A DNA stretch of 33,031 nt from Tepidibacillus decaturensis (GTDB taxonomy: Bacteria > Bacillota > Bacilli > Tepidibacillales > Tepidibacillaceae): contig NZ_LSKU01000001.1 in assembly GCF_001561915.1 (NCBI RefSeq), forward strand, positions 1,349,331 to 1,382,361. Direction: 5' to 3'. Shown one piece after another: positions 7,303 to 14,972 of this stretch. Below the pieces are notes generated by a model. It saw nothing but the letters and a program-made list of their open reading frames with translations, did not search any database and was not told the origin of the DNA. The translations under genes and the position numbers were made by a program. Position 1 is the stretch's first letter; each line of letters opens with the position of its first letter.

Positions 7303-9012
7303 ATGGCATTTGACGGTTTTGTCACTAGAGCTCTTGTTCATGAACTTTCGGAAAAGATAACAAATCAAAAAATCCATAAGATTTATCAACCTCATCAAAC
7401 AGACTTAGTGTTTTTGATACGAGGTTTTCAAGGTAACCAACAACTATTGATTTCAGCAAATCCTACTTATCCAAGAATCCATTTAACTACTCGAAATTTC
7501 ATAAATCCGGCAGAACCTCCTATGTTTTGTATGCTACTTAGAAAACATTTAGAGGGTGGTGTAATTGAACAAATCAGACAAGTTGATCATGAACGGATCA
7601 TAGAGATCGATATTAAAACAAGGGATGAATTAGGGGATATTCATACGAAGCGCTTAATCGTTGAGATCATGGGTAGGCACAGTAACATTATTTTAGTTAA
7701 CCCTGATACCAATTTAATCATTGATGGGATAACCCATGTTACACCAGCGATTAGTAGTTATCGCCAAGTCTATCCTGGGCGGGAATATATTGCTCCACCT
7801 GCCCAAAATAAATTGAATCCTTTAGAAGTTACCCAAGATCAATTTTTCTCAGTTCTTCAATTTAATGAAGGTAAAATAGAGAAACAGTTGGTTCAACAAT
7901 TTACGGGCATGGGTCCATCTGTAGCAAAGGAAATTTTAGTTTTGGCTGGTTTACCTACAAGGGAAAATGTCTGGAATTCGTTTTCGAATTGGATGGATAA
8001 AATAAGGCAGCATGATTATCTACCAACCATTATTGTGAGTGAGGAGAAGACTGATTTTTCTGTACTTCCTCTTACCCATATGGCAGGGCAGATGGAATCT
8101 TTTACAAGTATCAATGTTTGCTTAGAACAGTTTTATGATCAAAAGGCCGAAAGAGATACGATTCGTCAAAAAGTACAGGACTTATCAAAATTATTAAGCA
8201 ATGAGAAACACAAAAATGAAAAGAAAATAGATAATCTCCTTAACGATTTGGAAGACGCAAAAAAAGCCGATCAATACCGGCTTTTTGGAGAATTAATTAC
8301 AGCCCATCTTCACCAAATCAAAAAAGGAGATCAAGAGGCAAATGTGATCAATTATTATGATGAAAATCAAAACAGATTAACGATTCCACTGGATCCTTTA
8401 AAAACACCATCTGAAAACGCACAAATGTACTTCAAAAAATATAGTAAGTATAAGAACAGTCTAGATTATATTGAGACACAGTTGGTTCAAACGAGAGAGG
8501 AAATTTCTTATTTAGAAACGATTTTAACCCAGCTTGAAAATGCAAGCGTTGAAGATATTGACGACATACGTGAGGAATTGGTAGAACAAGGCTATTTAAG
8601 AGATAGAAAAAGACAAAACCGGAAAAAGAAAAAAGACCCAGAAATTGAACAGTTTATATCTACCGAAGGTCATCCGATCTTTGTGGGTAAAAATAATCGC
8701 CAGAACGAATATTTAACTCATCGACTAGCTTCCTCCTCCGATACTTGGCTGCATACAAAGGATATTCCTGGCTCTCATGTCGTGATTAAGTCGAGAGAAT
8801 TTGGTGAAAAGACACTACTTGAAGCAGCAATGCTAGCCGCCTATTTTAGCAAAGCAAAACATTCTAGCCAAGTACCCGTGGATTACACACGAATTAAATA
8901 TGTAAAAAAAACAAATGGAGCTAAACCTGGTTTTGTGATCTACGAGAACCAAAAAACAGTATTCGTCACACCAGATGAAAAGCTAGTTGAGACATTGAGA
9001 AGAAAAAAATAA
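7303..9012 (+). CDS. rqcH: Ribosome quality control factor RqcH (NFACT family)
   Basis: RqcH binds stalled 50S subunits and recruits Ala-tRNA to add C-terminal alanine tails that mark stalled chains for degradation. The 569-residue product has the NFACT-N domain (starting MAFDGFVTRALV), a helix-hairpin-helix-like segment near 205 (FTGMGPSVAKEIL), a long charged coiled coil at about 285-425, and the C-terminal NFACT-R domain with HPIFVGKNNRQNEYLT and DTWLHTKDIPGSHVVI. AGGGGTGAAAGAAA precedes the ATG. The position usually described as Asp97 of an Asp-Arg motif reads Glu97-Arg98 here. It is the only core gene on the plus strand and is divergent from the calcium ATPase, as yloA/yloB. Confidence 0.93.
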   Translation: MAFDGFVTRALVHELSEKITNQKIHKIYQPHQTDLVFLIRGFQGNQQLLISANPTYPRIHLTTRNFINPAEPPMFCMLLRKHLEGGVIEQIRQVDHERIIEIDIKTRDELGDIHTKRLIVEIMGRHSNIILVNPDTNLIIDGITHVTPAISSYRQVYPGREYIAPPAQNKLNPLEVTQDQFFSVLQFNEGKIEKQLVQQFTGMGPSVAKEILVLAGLPTRENVWNSFSNWMDKIRQHDYLPTIIVSEEKTDFSVLPLTHMAGQMESFTSINVCLEQFYDQKAERDTIRQKVQDLSKLLSNEKHKNEKKIDNLLNDLEDAKKADQYRLFGELITAHLHQIKKGDQEANVINYYDENQNRLTIPLDPLKTPSENAQMYFKKYSKYKNSLDYIETQLVQTREEISYLETILTQLENASVEDIDDIREELVEQGYLRDRKRQNRKKKKDPEIEQFISTEGHPIFVGKNNRQNEYLTHRLASSSDTWLHTKDIPGSHVVIKSREFGEKTLLEAAMLAAYFSKAKHSSQVPVDYTRIKYVKKTNGAKPGFVIYENQKTVFVTPDEKLVETLRRKK

Positions 9013-9013
9013 T

Positions 9014-9060
9014 AAAAAAGTATATTGCAAACGTATTAAAACGTTGCAATATACTTTTTT
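9014..9060. terminator. Shared bidirectional terminator of rqcH and the AI-2E gene
   Basis: AAAAAGTATATTGCAA and its complement form a long stem (one unpaired base further in) with A runs on one side and T runs on the other, so it works in both directions. The rqcH stop lies just before it; the convergent AI-2E gene stop codon starts at its edge. Confidence 0.9.
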
Positions 9061-9908
9061 TAAACCTGTTCATATTCACCTTCAGGTAAGTGAATCCATC
9101 TTTTTAGGTATCCTTGCTCATAAAGGGCCTTGATTAGAATCAATAAAACTGGAGATAAAATAATACCTGCTACTCCAAATAAAGATAAAGAGATAACCAT
9201 AAATGAAAGCATCGTAAAAGCCGAAACTCCTAAAGAATCCCCCGTTATTTTCGGTTCAGCAATCTGTCTAAAAACAATCACAACGGTGAGTAGAACAGCA
9301 ATCCAAATTGCGGTAAAGGTTTGTCCGACAATGAGTAGATAAATAATCCATGGAATAAATAAAGACGAGACCCCAAGTAAAGGAAGCAAGTCAAACAGTC
9401 CTGCCAACAAAGAAATAGAAAAAGCATTTGGAATTCTAAGAAGAAGTAATCCAATAAAAATGATGATAAAAGTGAATGTAATTAATTTTAATTGGGCTTT
9501 AATATACAGTACGATTCCTTTAATGACATTTTCTTTTAAAAACCTATAGGCCTTTTTAAACGTTTTCGGGGTTTTCTCATTTGCAATTTTTCTCCAAACC
9601 GTAATCTCAATGCTTAAAAAATAAGCTAAAATCACACCGATAACAAAATTGACGACTAAACTAGAAATAGAGGTAATCGAAGAAAAAATCGTTAATAAAA
9701 CCACAGATAAGAGCTTTGAACCCTTTTCCGCAAAATCAATTAGGTATTGTTTTGCTTTTTCAACCACATCTGGCGGAAGAGCATTGATTTCCCCTTGAAC
9801 CATATCAATCTTTTCAGAGAGTTCAAATTGTAACTGGTAAATATAATCTGGTATCATCTGTGATAAATGATAGATTTGTGTAGCAAAAATAGCTCCTAAT
9901 GTAATCAC
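9060..9908 (-). CDS. AI-2E/PerM family membrane protein, main part (frameshifted)
   Basis: The family includes autoinducer-2 exporter-like and sodium/proton antiporter-like permeases; the substrate here is unknown. This frame has a periplasmic-type helical stretch (about residues 12-75) then five or six membrane helices with VVNFVIGVILAYFLS, and the conserved C-terminal FVVISL-type segment (here FMVISLSLFGVAGIILSP). The N-terminal two membrane helices lie in another frame at 9923-10150. An A7 run on the coding strand (plus 9962-9968) needs one extra base; the joined product reads through LKKITATTISTLVFIL and would be about 360 residues, the usual length. The ATG at 9908 has no biological meaning if the frames are joined. 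Confidence 0.85.
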   Translation of the reverse strand: MITLGAIFATQIYHLSQMIPDYIYQLQFELSEKIDMVQGEINALPPDVVEKAKQYLIDFAEKGSKLLSVVLLTIFSSITSISSLVVNFVIGVILAYFLSIEITVWRKIANEKTPKTFKKAYRFLKENVIKGIVLYIKAQLKLITFTFIIIFIGLLLLRIPNAFSISLLAGLFDLLPLLGVSSLFIPWIIYLLIVGQTFTAIWIAVLLTVVIVFRQIAEPKITGDSLGVSAFTMLSFMVISLSLFGVAGIILSPVLLILIKALYEQGYLKRWIHLPEGEYEQV

Positions 9909-9922
9909 AATACTTAATACAA

Positions 9923-10150
9923 CTAGAATAAAAACGAGTGTAGAAATAGTTGTCGCTGTGATTTTTTTAGTCCTTTTTTATGTAGGAATTTTGCTAAAGG
10001 TTCAATCATTAAGAAAATCACCAATGCAAAAAAGATTGGCTTGCCTATGCTATAAAGAAAACTAAAAACGTACATGATTAAATAGACGGTTAGTACAATA
10101 AGGAATAGATCAAAGGCAGTCCGCCCATATTTTTTATAAAAAGATAGCAT
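9923..10150 (-). pseudogene. N-terminal fragment of the AI-2E/PerM family protein
   Basis: The fragment has two hydrophobic helices (residues 13-30 and 36-50) and the family motif PLAKFLHKKGLKK just before the frame is lost at the homopolymer 9962-9968. GGTGGTGATC precedes the ATG at 10150. It continues into 9060-9908 if one base is added to the run. Confidence 0.8.
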
Positions 10151-10347
10151 TCTGATTGATCACCACCTATATTTTACATCTCTATCTTTTTCATTGTTGA
10201 CGTAAAACTGTTTTTTTAGCCAAAATGGGTAACTTTATTTTATTCTACTTTTCTACTCTTTTTCCTGCATAAAACTAAAAACCCTTTTTTAAAAAGAATG
10301 ATTATATAAAAATCATGTCCTTTAAAATAGGAGTTCATACCCATTTA

Positions 10348-11241
10348 TTAATTCAACTGTTCTTTCTTAATTGAACCTTCCTGTATTAGAAAGACAGAAA
10401 TAAGAATCATGAGAATTCCTGCCAATTGATGCCATGACAAATAATCACCAAATTGTAGGATTCCAATCAGGGTAGCAACAATAGGTTCAATGGTTGCAGT
10501 AATCGAAGCCCTACTAGATTCCACATAGGATAAGCCTTTAGTATAGAGAATATAAGCTAATGCCGTTGGAAATAATCCAAGTCCAATTATGTAGGTGAAA
10601 GCTTTAAAAGAAACCATTAAATTGAAAGACGTCCATATCCGGGTAGTGGGGACAAGGACAATACTCGCAAATACAAAGGTATAAGTTGTAATTGTCAACG
10701 GTTTATACTTCTTTAAAGCAGCTTTCCCAAAAATACTATATAAGGAATACCCTACCCCTGCCCCAATCCCCACAAGAAACCCATAGGTTGAGATCTGTGT
10801 AGATTCCATATTTGGCAAATATCCAATCACAAACATAATGCCAATAAAAGTTATAAAAAGGGAAACTAGCTTTTTCTTTGTAAACCATTCTTTAAAAATG
10901 ATACGAGAAAGTATTGTAACAAAGGCAGGTGCAGTATAAAGGAGTATAGCGGCTAATGAAAGAGAAATCTCTTGAATAGCAGTAAAATAGCTCCAATTAA
11001 AAAAAACAATGCTAAAAATTCCTGTACCGACAAAATAAAAGCTATCTTTTAAATTTATTTTTAACAATGACCGATCTGTAAAATAGACATAGGGTAACAG
11101 AATCATTGTGGCCATCATTACTCGAATCGCAACGACTTCAATAGGAGATAAACCAAACTGATATAATCCTTGAACAAAAATACCAATGATTCCCCAAAAA
11201 ACTGCGCTTAGTGCAATGAAAAGGTAAGCCCATCTCTTCAT
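10348..11241 (-). CDS. EamA/DMT family transporter
   Basis: A ten-helix drug/metabolite-superfamily permease made of two EamA repeats (roughly residues 5-140 and 150-290). Signs are the N-terminal ALSAVFWGIIGIFVQGL, ILLYTAPAFVTILS at the end of repeat one, and YVESSRASITATIEPIVA in repeat two. The 297-residue length is standard. GAGGTGAAGGG precedes the ATG and the gene starts four bases after the epimerase stop, so they are co-transcribed. Substrate cannot be inferred; amino acids or metabolite efflux are common for the family. Confidence 0.9.
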   Translation of the reverse strand: MKRWAYLFIALSAVFWGIIGIFVQGLYQFGLSPIEVVAIRVMMATMILLPYVYFTDRSLLKINLKDSFYFVGTGIFSIVFFNWSYFTAIQEISLSLAAILLYTAPAFVTILSRIIFKEWFTKKKLVSLFITFIGIMFVIGYLPNMESTQISTYGFLVGIGAGVGYSLYSIFGKAALKKYKPLTITTYTFVFASIVLVPTTRIWTSFNLMVSFKAFTYIIGLGLFPTALAYILYTKGLSYVESSRASITATIEPIVATLIGILQFGDYLSWHQLAGILMILISVFLIQEGSIKKEQLN

Positions 11242-11245
11242 CCCT

Positions 11246-12181
11246 TCACCTCTGCTTACTCATGATATTCGTTTTCATTATATCGATGAGAGCTGATTCA
11301 ACACTTGCAAATTGAAATTGAAATCCGCTGTCAAGTAATCTCTTAGGCAATACCTTTTGCCCTTTTAAAACCATGTCAGACATTTCCCCCAATGCTAAAC
11401 GTAAAAAAAGTGCAGGTGTATACATCCAATAAGGTTTATTCATCGCCTTTGCTAAATATCTGTAAAAATCGCGCATTCTGACTGGATTAGGCGCTGTCGT
11501 ATTGATCGGACCATCGATGGTGTCATTTTTAAGTAAAAATTGAACGGCTTTTATCAGGTCACTTAAGTGAATCCAAGAAAGCCAATGATCTCCTTTTCCA
11601 ATGGGGCCACCAATATAAAATCTAAATGGTAATCCCATCTTTTCTAGGGCTCCACCATTCCCCAGCACAACACCAATGCGAAGTATAACGACTCTAACCC
11701 CAAATTCCTTTGCTCGAATCGCTTCTTTTTCCCAGGCATTACTTACCTTTGCCAAAAAGTCTTGCCCAACACCATGATCTTCTGTAATCTCTTCATCTTC
11801 GTGCGCACCATAATAGCCTACTGCAGAGGCATTAATAAGTCCTTTAGGCTTCACTTGTAACTTTTCGATGAAGTCAACCATTGCCCTTGTTGTTTCCGTT
11901 CTACTTTTTATAATTTCTTCTTTTCTCTTTTGCGTCCAACGGCCACTGCCAATCGATTCACCAGCGAGATTGATGATATAATCAATTTGATATGTTTTTA
12001 ACAACGATGAGTTAGCTGCGATGATAGATTCCCATTGTAGGAGTTTCACTTGTTTACCTAACAAAGTCCTTGCTTTTGCTATATTTCTGGTTATAACACT
12101 AACATGATGGCCATCTTTTAATAGGGATTTGATCAATTCCTTGCCAACAAATCCCGTACCTCCAACAATTAAAATATTCAT
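11246..12181 (-). CDS. TIGR01777 family epimerase/SDR protein
   Basis: An atypical short-chain dehydrogenase (SDR39U1 type). The 311-residue product begins with the dinucleotide-binding motif GGTGFVGKELI (residues 7-17) and contains NLAGESIGSGRWTQKRKEEI, INASAVGYYGAHEDEEITED with the catalytic tyrosine, and a C-terminal DUF1731-like end (PALFLRLALGEMSDMVLKGQ). B. subtilis YfhF is the closest known type. GGGAGTGA lies before the ATG. The substrate is unknown for the family. It precedes the EamA transporter by four bases. Confidence 0.92.
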   Translation of the reverse strand: MNILIVGGTGFVGKELIKSLLKDGHHVSVITRNIAKARTLLGKQVKLLQWESIIAANSSLLKTYQIDYIINLAGESIGSGRWTQKRKEEIIKSRTETTRAMVDFIEKLQVKPKGLINASAVGYYGAHEDEEITEDHGVGQDFLAKVSNAWEKEAIRAKEFGVRVVILRIGVVLGNGGALEKMGLPFRFYIGGPIGKGDHWLSWIHLSDLIKAVQFLLKNDTIDGPINTTAPNPVRMRDFYRYLAKAMNKPYWMYTPALFLRLALGEMSDMVLKGQKVLPKRLLDSGFQFQFASVESALIDIMKTNIMSKQR

Positions 12182-12222
12182 TAAATCAACTCACTCCCAA
12201 ATTATTAAAGTTTCATCTATAC

Positions 12223-12264
12223 AAAAAAGCTTAGCCATCTATAAAACCCGCGATGAACTAAGCT
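12223..12264 (-). terminator. Terminator upstream of the epimerase gene
   Basis: On the minus strand AGCTTAG and CTAAGCT form the outer stem, CATC/GATG the inner one, followed by six T. It lies about 40 bases before the epimerase start. It may end the transcript of a lost gene (see 12280-12384), or act as a leader terminator for the epimerase-EamA operon; I see no recognised riboswitch before it. Confidence 0.65.
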
Positions 12265-12279
12265 AATCTGTCTATTTCC

Positions 12280-12384
12280 TTATGTGGAATCGCTTGCTCC
12301 AAAACGACTAATCCAAAAATAGTTCACTATACGCTTGGCAAAAATCCATAGTAACAAACTTAAGAAAAAAAGAATTATTGGTCA
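12280..12384 (-). pseudogene. Possible 3' end of a lost gene (hydrophobic C-terminus)
   Basis: A short open frame ends with TAA 16 bases before a terminator hairpin. It encodes a hydrophobic segment (ILFFLSLLLWIF) then a basic/aromatic tail (KRIVNYFWISRFGASDST). It has no credible start and is closed upstream by TGA. The position before a terminator suggests a gene end, but I do not recognise it. Confidence 0.2.
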
Positions 12385-12597
12385 ACTTAATCGTTTGAAG
12401 TTGTGGTATGATGGAGCTGTAAATGCGATATCTTTTACCCCACTTTTCCTTTTTTATCATTGTATCATAAAGCAACTCATTATTGTCTAAATGATCTATT
12501 TTTTCTTTTAAAGTTTCTATCCATAAACACAGTAATAGCTTTATATTTTTCGTTCAACATATTTCTGTCATAAATATTTTCGATAAATTTCTACAGA

Positions 12598-12766
12598 TTA
12601 AATTTTATTTTTAATAGGAATATGAAGTTTAATATCAGGTTCATCAACTAAAGGATTAAAACTTCAGGATATTCTTCCAGATGCTCTAACGTTTCTTGGT
12701 ATTTTCTTCTATCCATATTGGGGTTAATTGCATTAGCAATAAGTTTTTTCAATCTTTACTTCCATA
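12598..12766 (-). pseudogene. Possible degraded small gene
   Basis: From an ATG at 12766 (AAAGG eight bases upstream), two single-base corrections, one in an A6 run, give a continuous frame with MEVKIEKLIANAINPNMDRR, a Glu-rich LEHLEEYPEVL segment and VDEPDIKLHIPI. Composition looks like real protein but I do not recognise a family. The remaining non-coding sequence around it, 12385-12597, shows nothing I can support. Confidence 0.25.
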
Positions 12767-12800
12767 AAATCAACCTTTCTCTTTTTTCTTCATGACAAAG

Positions 12801-12830
12801 TTGATAAAATTTTACTAATGATGATAAAAT
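12801..12830 (+). promoter_or_regulatory. Weak candidate promoter of the small membrane ORF
   Basis: TTGATA (12801-12806), 18 bases, TAAAAT (12825-12830). The predicted start would lie only about ten bases before the ATG, which leaves an unusually short leader, so this is tentative. Confidence 0.3.
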
Positions 12831-12846
12831 TGATTAAGGAGAAGGG

Positions 12847-13110
12847 ATGTTAATGATAATGCAGGGATGGCTTGCTTTAATTATCTATGTGATATTAGTG
12901 ATTTCTTCAATTGCTGCCTGGATAAACACCAAAATTATTTTAGAAGAAATTGATAAAATCAAAAAGCATATAGGAATGCCAGAAGAAAAACCTATTGATT
13001 CTCTAATTTCATACGATAACTTGAATGATGATAAAAAAAAGGTAATGAAAAAATCTGATTATAACGAAAGCTTGGTATTTAGCCAAGCTTTCAGCGTTTT
13101 CTATTCCTAA
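12847..13110 (+). CDS. Small single-pass membrane protein of unknown function
   Basis: Not recognised. Residues 5-27 form one membrane helix ([17 protein letters not shown]), followed by a charged helix ([15 protein letters not shown]) and an acidic, soluble tail. AAGGAGAAGGG precedes the ATG. The last 20 or so codons run through an A8 run (13033-13040) and then through the terminator hairpin, so the true C-terminus is doubtful: removing one A would end the protein at DDKKR, before the hairpin, which looks more natural. It is a plus-strand gene in a decayed region. Confidence 0.5.
   Translation: MLMIMQGWLALIIYVILVISSIAAWINTKIILEEIDKIKKHIGMPEEKPIDSLISYDNLNDDKKKVMKKSDYNESLVFSQAFSVFYS
13066..13102 (+). 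terminator. Terminator of the small membrane ORF
   Basis: GAAAGCTTGG and CCAAGCTTTC form a perfect 10-bp stem with a seven-base loop, followed by AGCGTTTTCT. The reading frame of the upstream ORF crosses it, hinting that the annotated stop is too far downstream. Confidence 0.7.
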
Positions 13111-13247
13111 TTTCTAAACAAAATAAGTAAATCTCCATATCCTTCACGTCCCATATCTTCTTTTGGGATAAACCTTAATGCCGCTGAATTAATACAATAA
13201 CGTAGTCCTGTTGGAGCTGGCCCATCATTAAATACATGCCCTAAATA
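13107..13247 (-). pseudogene. msrB: C-terminal remnant of peptide-methionine (R)-S-oxide reductase
   Basis: The minus strand reads [20 protein letters not shown], then [19 protein letters not shown] and a stop. This is the highly conserved C-terminus of MsrB, including the catalytic cysteine of RYC and the LGHVF motif. The first 90 or so residues, including the zinc cysteines, are missing: upstream of 13247 the homology stops abruptly and no start is seen. A true gene remnant, not a functional enzyme. Confidence 0.85.
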
Positions 13248-13345
13248 ATAGTTCTATTTAATAAAATACAAATGTTTACCTTTTCATAACAAAATATATA
13301 TGTTAACATTGTATTAGAAAATAATTTTTTGAATAAACTTGTAAA

Positions 13346-13374
13346 GACCGTAAATGTTAATAGCATCTACGGTC
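13346..13374 (-). terminator. Probable 3' end of the toxin mRNA
   Basis: On the minus strand GACCGTAGATG and CATTTACGGTC pair with one mismatch, followed by TTTAC. It lies about 85 bases past the toxin stop codon, giving a predicted toxin mRNA of about 250 bases from the promoter at 13605-13610. Confidence 0.5.
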
Positions 13375-13384
13375 CATACAATAG

Positions 13385-13472
13385 ATTGCCTCAAGGGCGA
13401 TCGGCATAAATTTTAAGCATAGAAGTTAGACCTCTTAGGCTGCTACGCTCAAGGGAGGTCTACTTCTTTTTT
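13385..13472 (+). ncRNA. Candidate antisense antitoxin RNA
   Basis: A terminator lies on the plus strand: TAGACCTC (13427-13434) pairs with GAGGTCTA (13455-13462), followed by CTTCTTTTTT. Upstream, TACAAT at about 13377-13382 could be a -10, but its -35 is poor. The resulting RNA of about 90 bases would be complementary to the 3' UTR and the last codons of the toxin mRNA, as in known Bacillus type I antitoxins. Boundaries are inferred. Confidence 0.4.
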
Positions 13473-13543
13473 AAGTAGGAAAGTAAGGCAAGGATGAACA
13501 TTCCAAACATAAACATCAAAGCTAAAGCATCCTTAACTTCCAT
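13460..13543 (-). CDS. Putative holin-like type I toxin (27 residues)
   Basis: The small ORF starts MEVKDALALMFMFG, continues as one hydrophobic helix (residues 6-24) and ends SYLKKK. This matches the holin-like toxin family of Bacilli (pattern xxxEALxLMxxFGxFILALLxYLKKK), membrane peptides of type I toxin-antitoxin loci. AAAGGAGGTG is well spaced before the ATG, but it lies in a hairpin (13549-13567). An extended -10 is at 13605-13610, a terminator at 13346-13374 and a candidate antisense RNA on the other strand. The gene is surrounded by remnants on both sides, a typical location. Toxicity is inferred from family membership. Confidence 0.75.
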   Translation of the reverse strand: MEVKDALALMFMFGMFILALLSYLKKK

Positions 13544-13548
13544 AGCAT

Positions 13549-13567
13549 CACCTCCTTTCCGGAGATG
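13549..13567 (-). promoter_or_regulatory. Hairpin that hides the toxin ribosome-binding site
   Basis: In the toxin mRNA CATCTCC pairs with GGAGGTG across a GGAAA loop, seven base pairs including one G-U. The 3' arm is the Shine-Dalgarno sequence. Self-sequestered sites are common in type I toxin messages and restrict translation to processed or unpaired RNA. Confidence 0.6.
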
Positions 13568-13604
13568 AGCAACCGCCCTTGAGAGCCGATTCTATTGCAA
13601 CCAT

Positions 13605-13613
13605 ATTATACCA
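13605..13613 (-). promoter_or_regulatory. Extended -10 promoter of the toxin mRNA
   Basis: The minus strand reads TGGTATAAT: a perfect TATAAT preceded by TGn. The -35 region is poor, usual with an extended -10. The predicted start near 13598 gives a 5' UTR of about 55 bases that includes CTCAAGGGCG at 13574-13583. Confidence 0.65.
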
Positions 13614-13687
13614 TACAATTTAATACGAACATATGATTTTCTTTATTTTTTATCTTTATGTTTTTCTTTATAATTAGGCTTTATGGT

Positions 13688-13805
13688 TCAGCTGCTACAA
13701 ATAAATAGTATCTCATTCTTTTCATTTCTTATAATTGCTACAACACTTGGCATAAATATTAGATCAATCCTATTTTATCTCTCAATTTTTATAGTATTCT
13801 GACAT
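13688..13805 (-). pseudogene. N-terminal remnant of a NUDIX-like hydrolase
   Basis: From the ATG at 13805 the minus strand reads MSEYYKN, then with small frame corrections LRDKIG, DLIFMPSVVAIIRNEKNEIL and FIC. This is the start of a typical NUDIX hydrolase of the LRxKIGxDLIFMPSVAxIIRN type. The NUDIX box itself is absent, and homology ends near 13690. Broken by at least one frameshift plus truncation. Confidence 0.55.
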
Positions 13806-13865
13806 TGGCAAATACTATCCCCCTACTTCATCCATGGTTTATAATATGTCTTATTCCTTTTATTT

Positions 13866-14031
13866 CTAAAAACCAATTTCATGGAACTGCTTATGGCTTA
13901 ATTTGAAAAAGTTCTCTACAATCCAGATTAGTCTACTCTCAGTTAAATGAATATTGTATTCCCATGATTACTACAAAATCTATTATTTCTGTTGGAATTT
14001 TTTCATTCTCATGAAAATTAACTTGGATCAT
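13866..14031 (-). pseudogene. Second NUDIX-like remnant, internally deleted
   Basis: An ATG at 14031 opens a frame MIQVNFHENEKIPTE..DFVVIM, ends at TGA, and the same frame then continues ESRLIWIVENFFKLSHKQF-HEIGF to a TAG. The second part resembles the middle of NUDIX proteins (ESRxxWIVENFF...FHEIxFYF). The segment that should hold the NUDIX box is missing. It is separate from the remnant at 13688-13805. Confidence 0.45.
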
Positions 14032-14048
14032 ATTAAATCACCCAACTT

Positions 14049-14126
14049 TCAGAAAATGTTACTCCACTTAAACTTACCATACCCATCAAAAAATGCTTCA
14101 TAGTCCATTTTTTTTGAAAAATACAT
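14049..14126 (-). pseudogene. Short unrecognised gene fragment
   Basis: A short frame reads MYFSKKMDYEAFFDGYGKFK and then WSNIF and a stop. It is protein-like but of unknown family, has no ribosome-binding site, and sits between the GNAT stop and the second NUDIX remnant. From 13614 to 13687 I see nothing codable. Confidence 0.2.
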
Positions 14127-14144
14127 GGCTTGAGCCTTATCTCA

Positions 14145-14651
14145 TTAAATTCCTACATCTCCTACTATTTTGCTTCTACGTTCAAGTAGAATTACGTCAC
14201 GCCAAATTCCATTTTTCATCTTACCAAGTTTTTCACGTCTACCAATTTCACGAAAACCACATTTCTTATGTATAGTTATACTTGCCACATTCTCTGGAAA
14301 AATACTAGCCTGTAATGTCCAAAAACCGTGTTTTTCAGAACACTTAACTAAATGCTCCAAAAGAGTTTTTCCAATCCCTTTACCTCTGTGTTCTGAGGAA
14401 ATATACACACTTACTTCGGCTACTCCAGCATAAACAGATCTACTGGAAACAGGACTCAATGCCACCCATCCAAGAACCTTATCTTTCGAACTAGCAACCA
14501 ATCTACAGGTACTTATATGCCCTAAGTCCCATTTTTCCCAGCTTGGAGCTTCGGCCTCAAATGTGGAGTTTTCCGTCTTAATCCCTTCGACATATATAGC
14601 TCTTACCTCATTCCAATCACTTACAGTCATCTCTCTAATTTCAAAATTCAT
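14145..14651 (-). CDS. GNAT family N-acetyltransferase (phosphinothricin/methionine-sulfone acetyltransferase-like)
   Basis: A 168-residue GNAT enzyme that transfers acetyl from acetyl-CoA to an amine. It shows EIREMTVSDWNEVRAIYVEG at the start, the FEAEAPSWEKW segment shared with the PAT/MnaT/YwnH group, and the acetyl-CoA loop EHRGKGIGKTLLEHL near residues 87-101, followed by IHKKCGFREIGRREK. The likely substrates are L-amino acids with modified side chains or phosphinothricin-like compounds. The ATG follows the upstream stop immediately (TAAATG) with AAAAGGAG as its site, so it is co-transcribed with the GDYXXLXY gene. Confidence 0.88.
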   Translation of the reverse strand: MNFEIREMTVSDWNEVRAIYVEGIKTENSTFEAEAPSWEKWDLGHISTCRLVASSKDKVLGWVALSPVSSRSVYAGVAEVSVYISSEHRGKGIGKTLLEHLVKCSEKHGFWTLQASIFPENVASITIHKKCGFREIGRREKLGKMKNGIWRDVILLERRSKIVGDVGI

Positions 14652-14972
14652 TTACAGTTCTCCTTTTCTCGATAGATCTTCTAGTTCTTTTCCAGTATTT
14701 TCGGGAATAAAGTAACGATCGATTTGATAATCTACATATACGATATAATAATCTCCTTCTTTTTTCAAAACAGCGTAAAAGTCCTTATCTTTAAATCTGT
14801 AAAATGATTCTTGTGATTTTAACTCATTTGGGAAAAGTTCTAACGGAACATCGTTGATGGTAAATCTTAATGAAACGTAATCCCCACGGAACAGATCTCT
14901 TGGGTCAACTGGTTTTGTTTCTAAAGTGATTTCCTCACCAAACAAATCAGTTATTATTGGTAGGAAAGTCAT
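14652..14972 (-). CDS. GDYXXLXY domain protein, N-terminally damaged
   Basis: The 106-residue frame carries the family core PVDPRDLFRGDYVSLRF and, later, DRYFIPENTGKELEDLSRKG. Family members usually have an N-terminal membrane helix and are about 170-190 residues long. Here the frame can be followed upstream to an ATG at 15062 (MKEKFIRI), but a TAG stops it at codon 9 and the helix region is poor, so the N-terminus is probably damaged. The C-terminus also ends early, directly at the GNAT start. Function of the family is unknown. It begins about 20 bases after pyrE and might ride on the pyr transcript. Confidence 0.65.
   Translation of the reverse strand: MTFLPIITDLFGEEITLETKPVDPRDLFRGDYVSLRFTINDVPLELFPNELKSQESFYRFKDKDFYAVLKKEGDYYIVYVDYQIDRYFIPENTGKELEDLSRKGEL

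Noticed and set aside
12223-12420. Possible riboswitch or T-box before the epimerase gene
   Set aside because: There is a good terminator hairpin, but I found no T-box sequence or conserved aptamer core in the bases before it.
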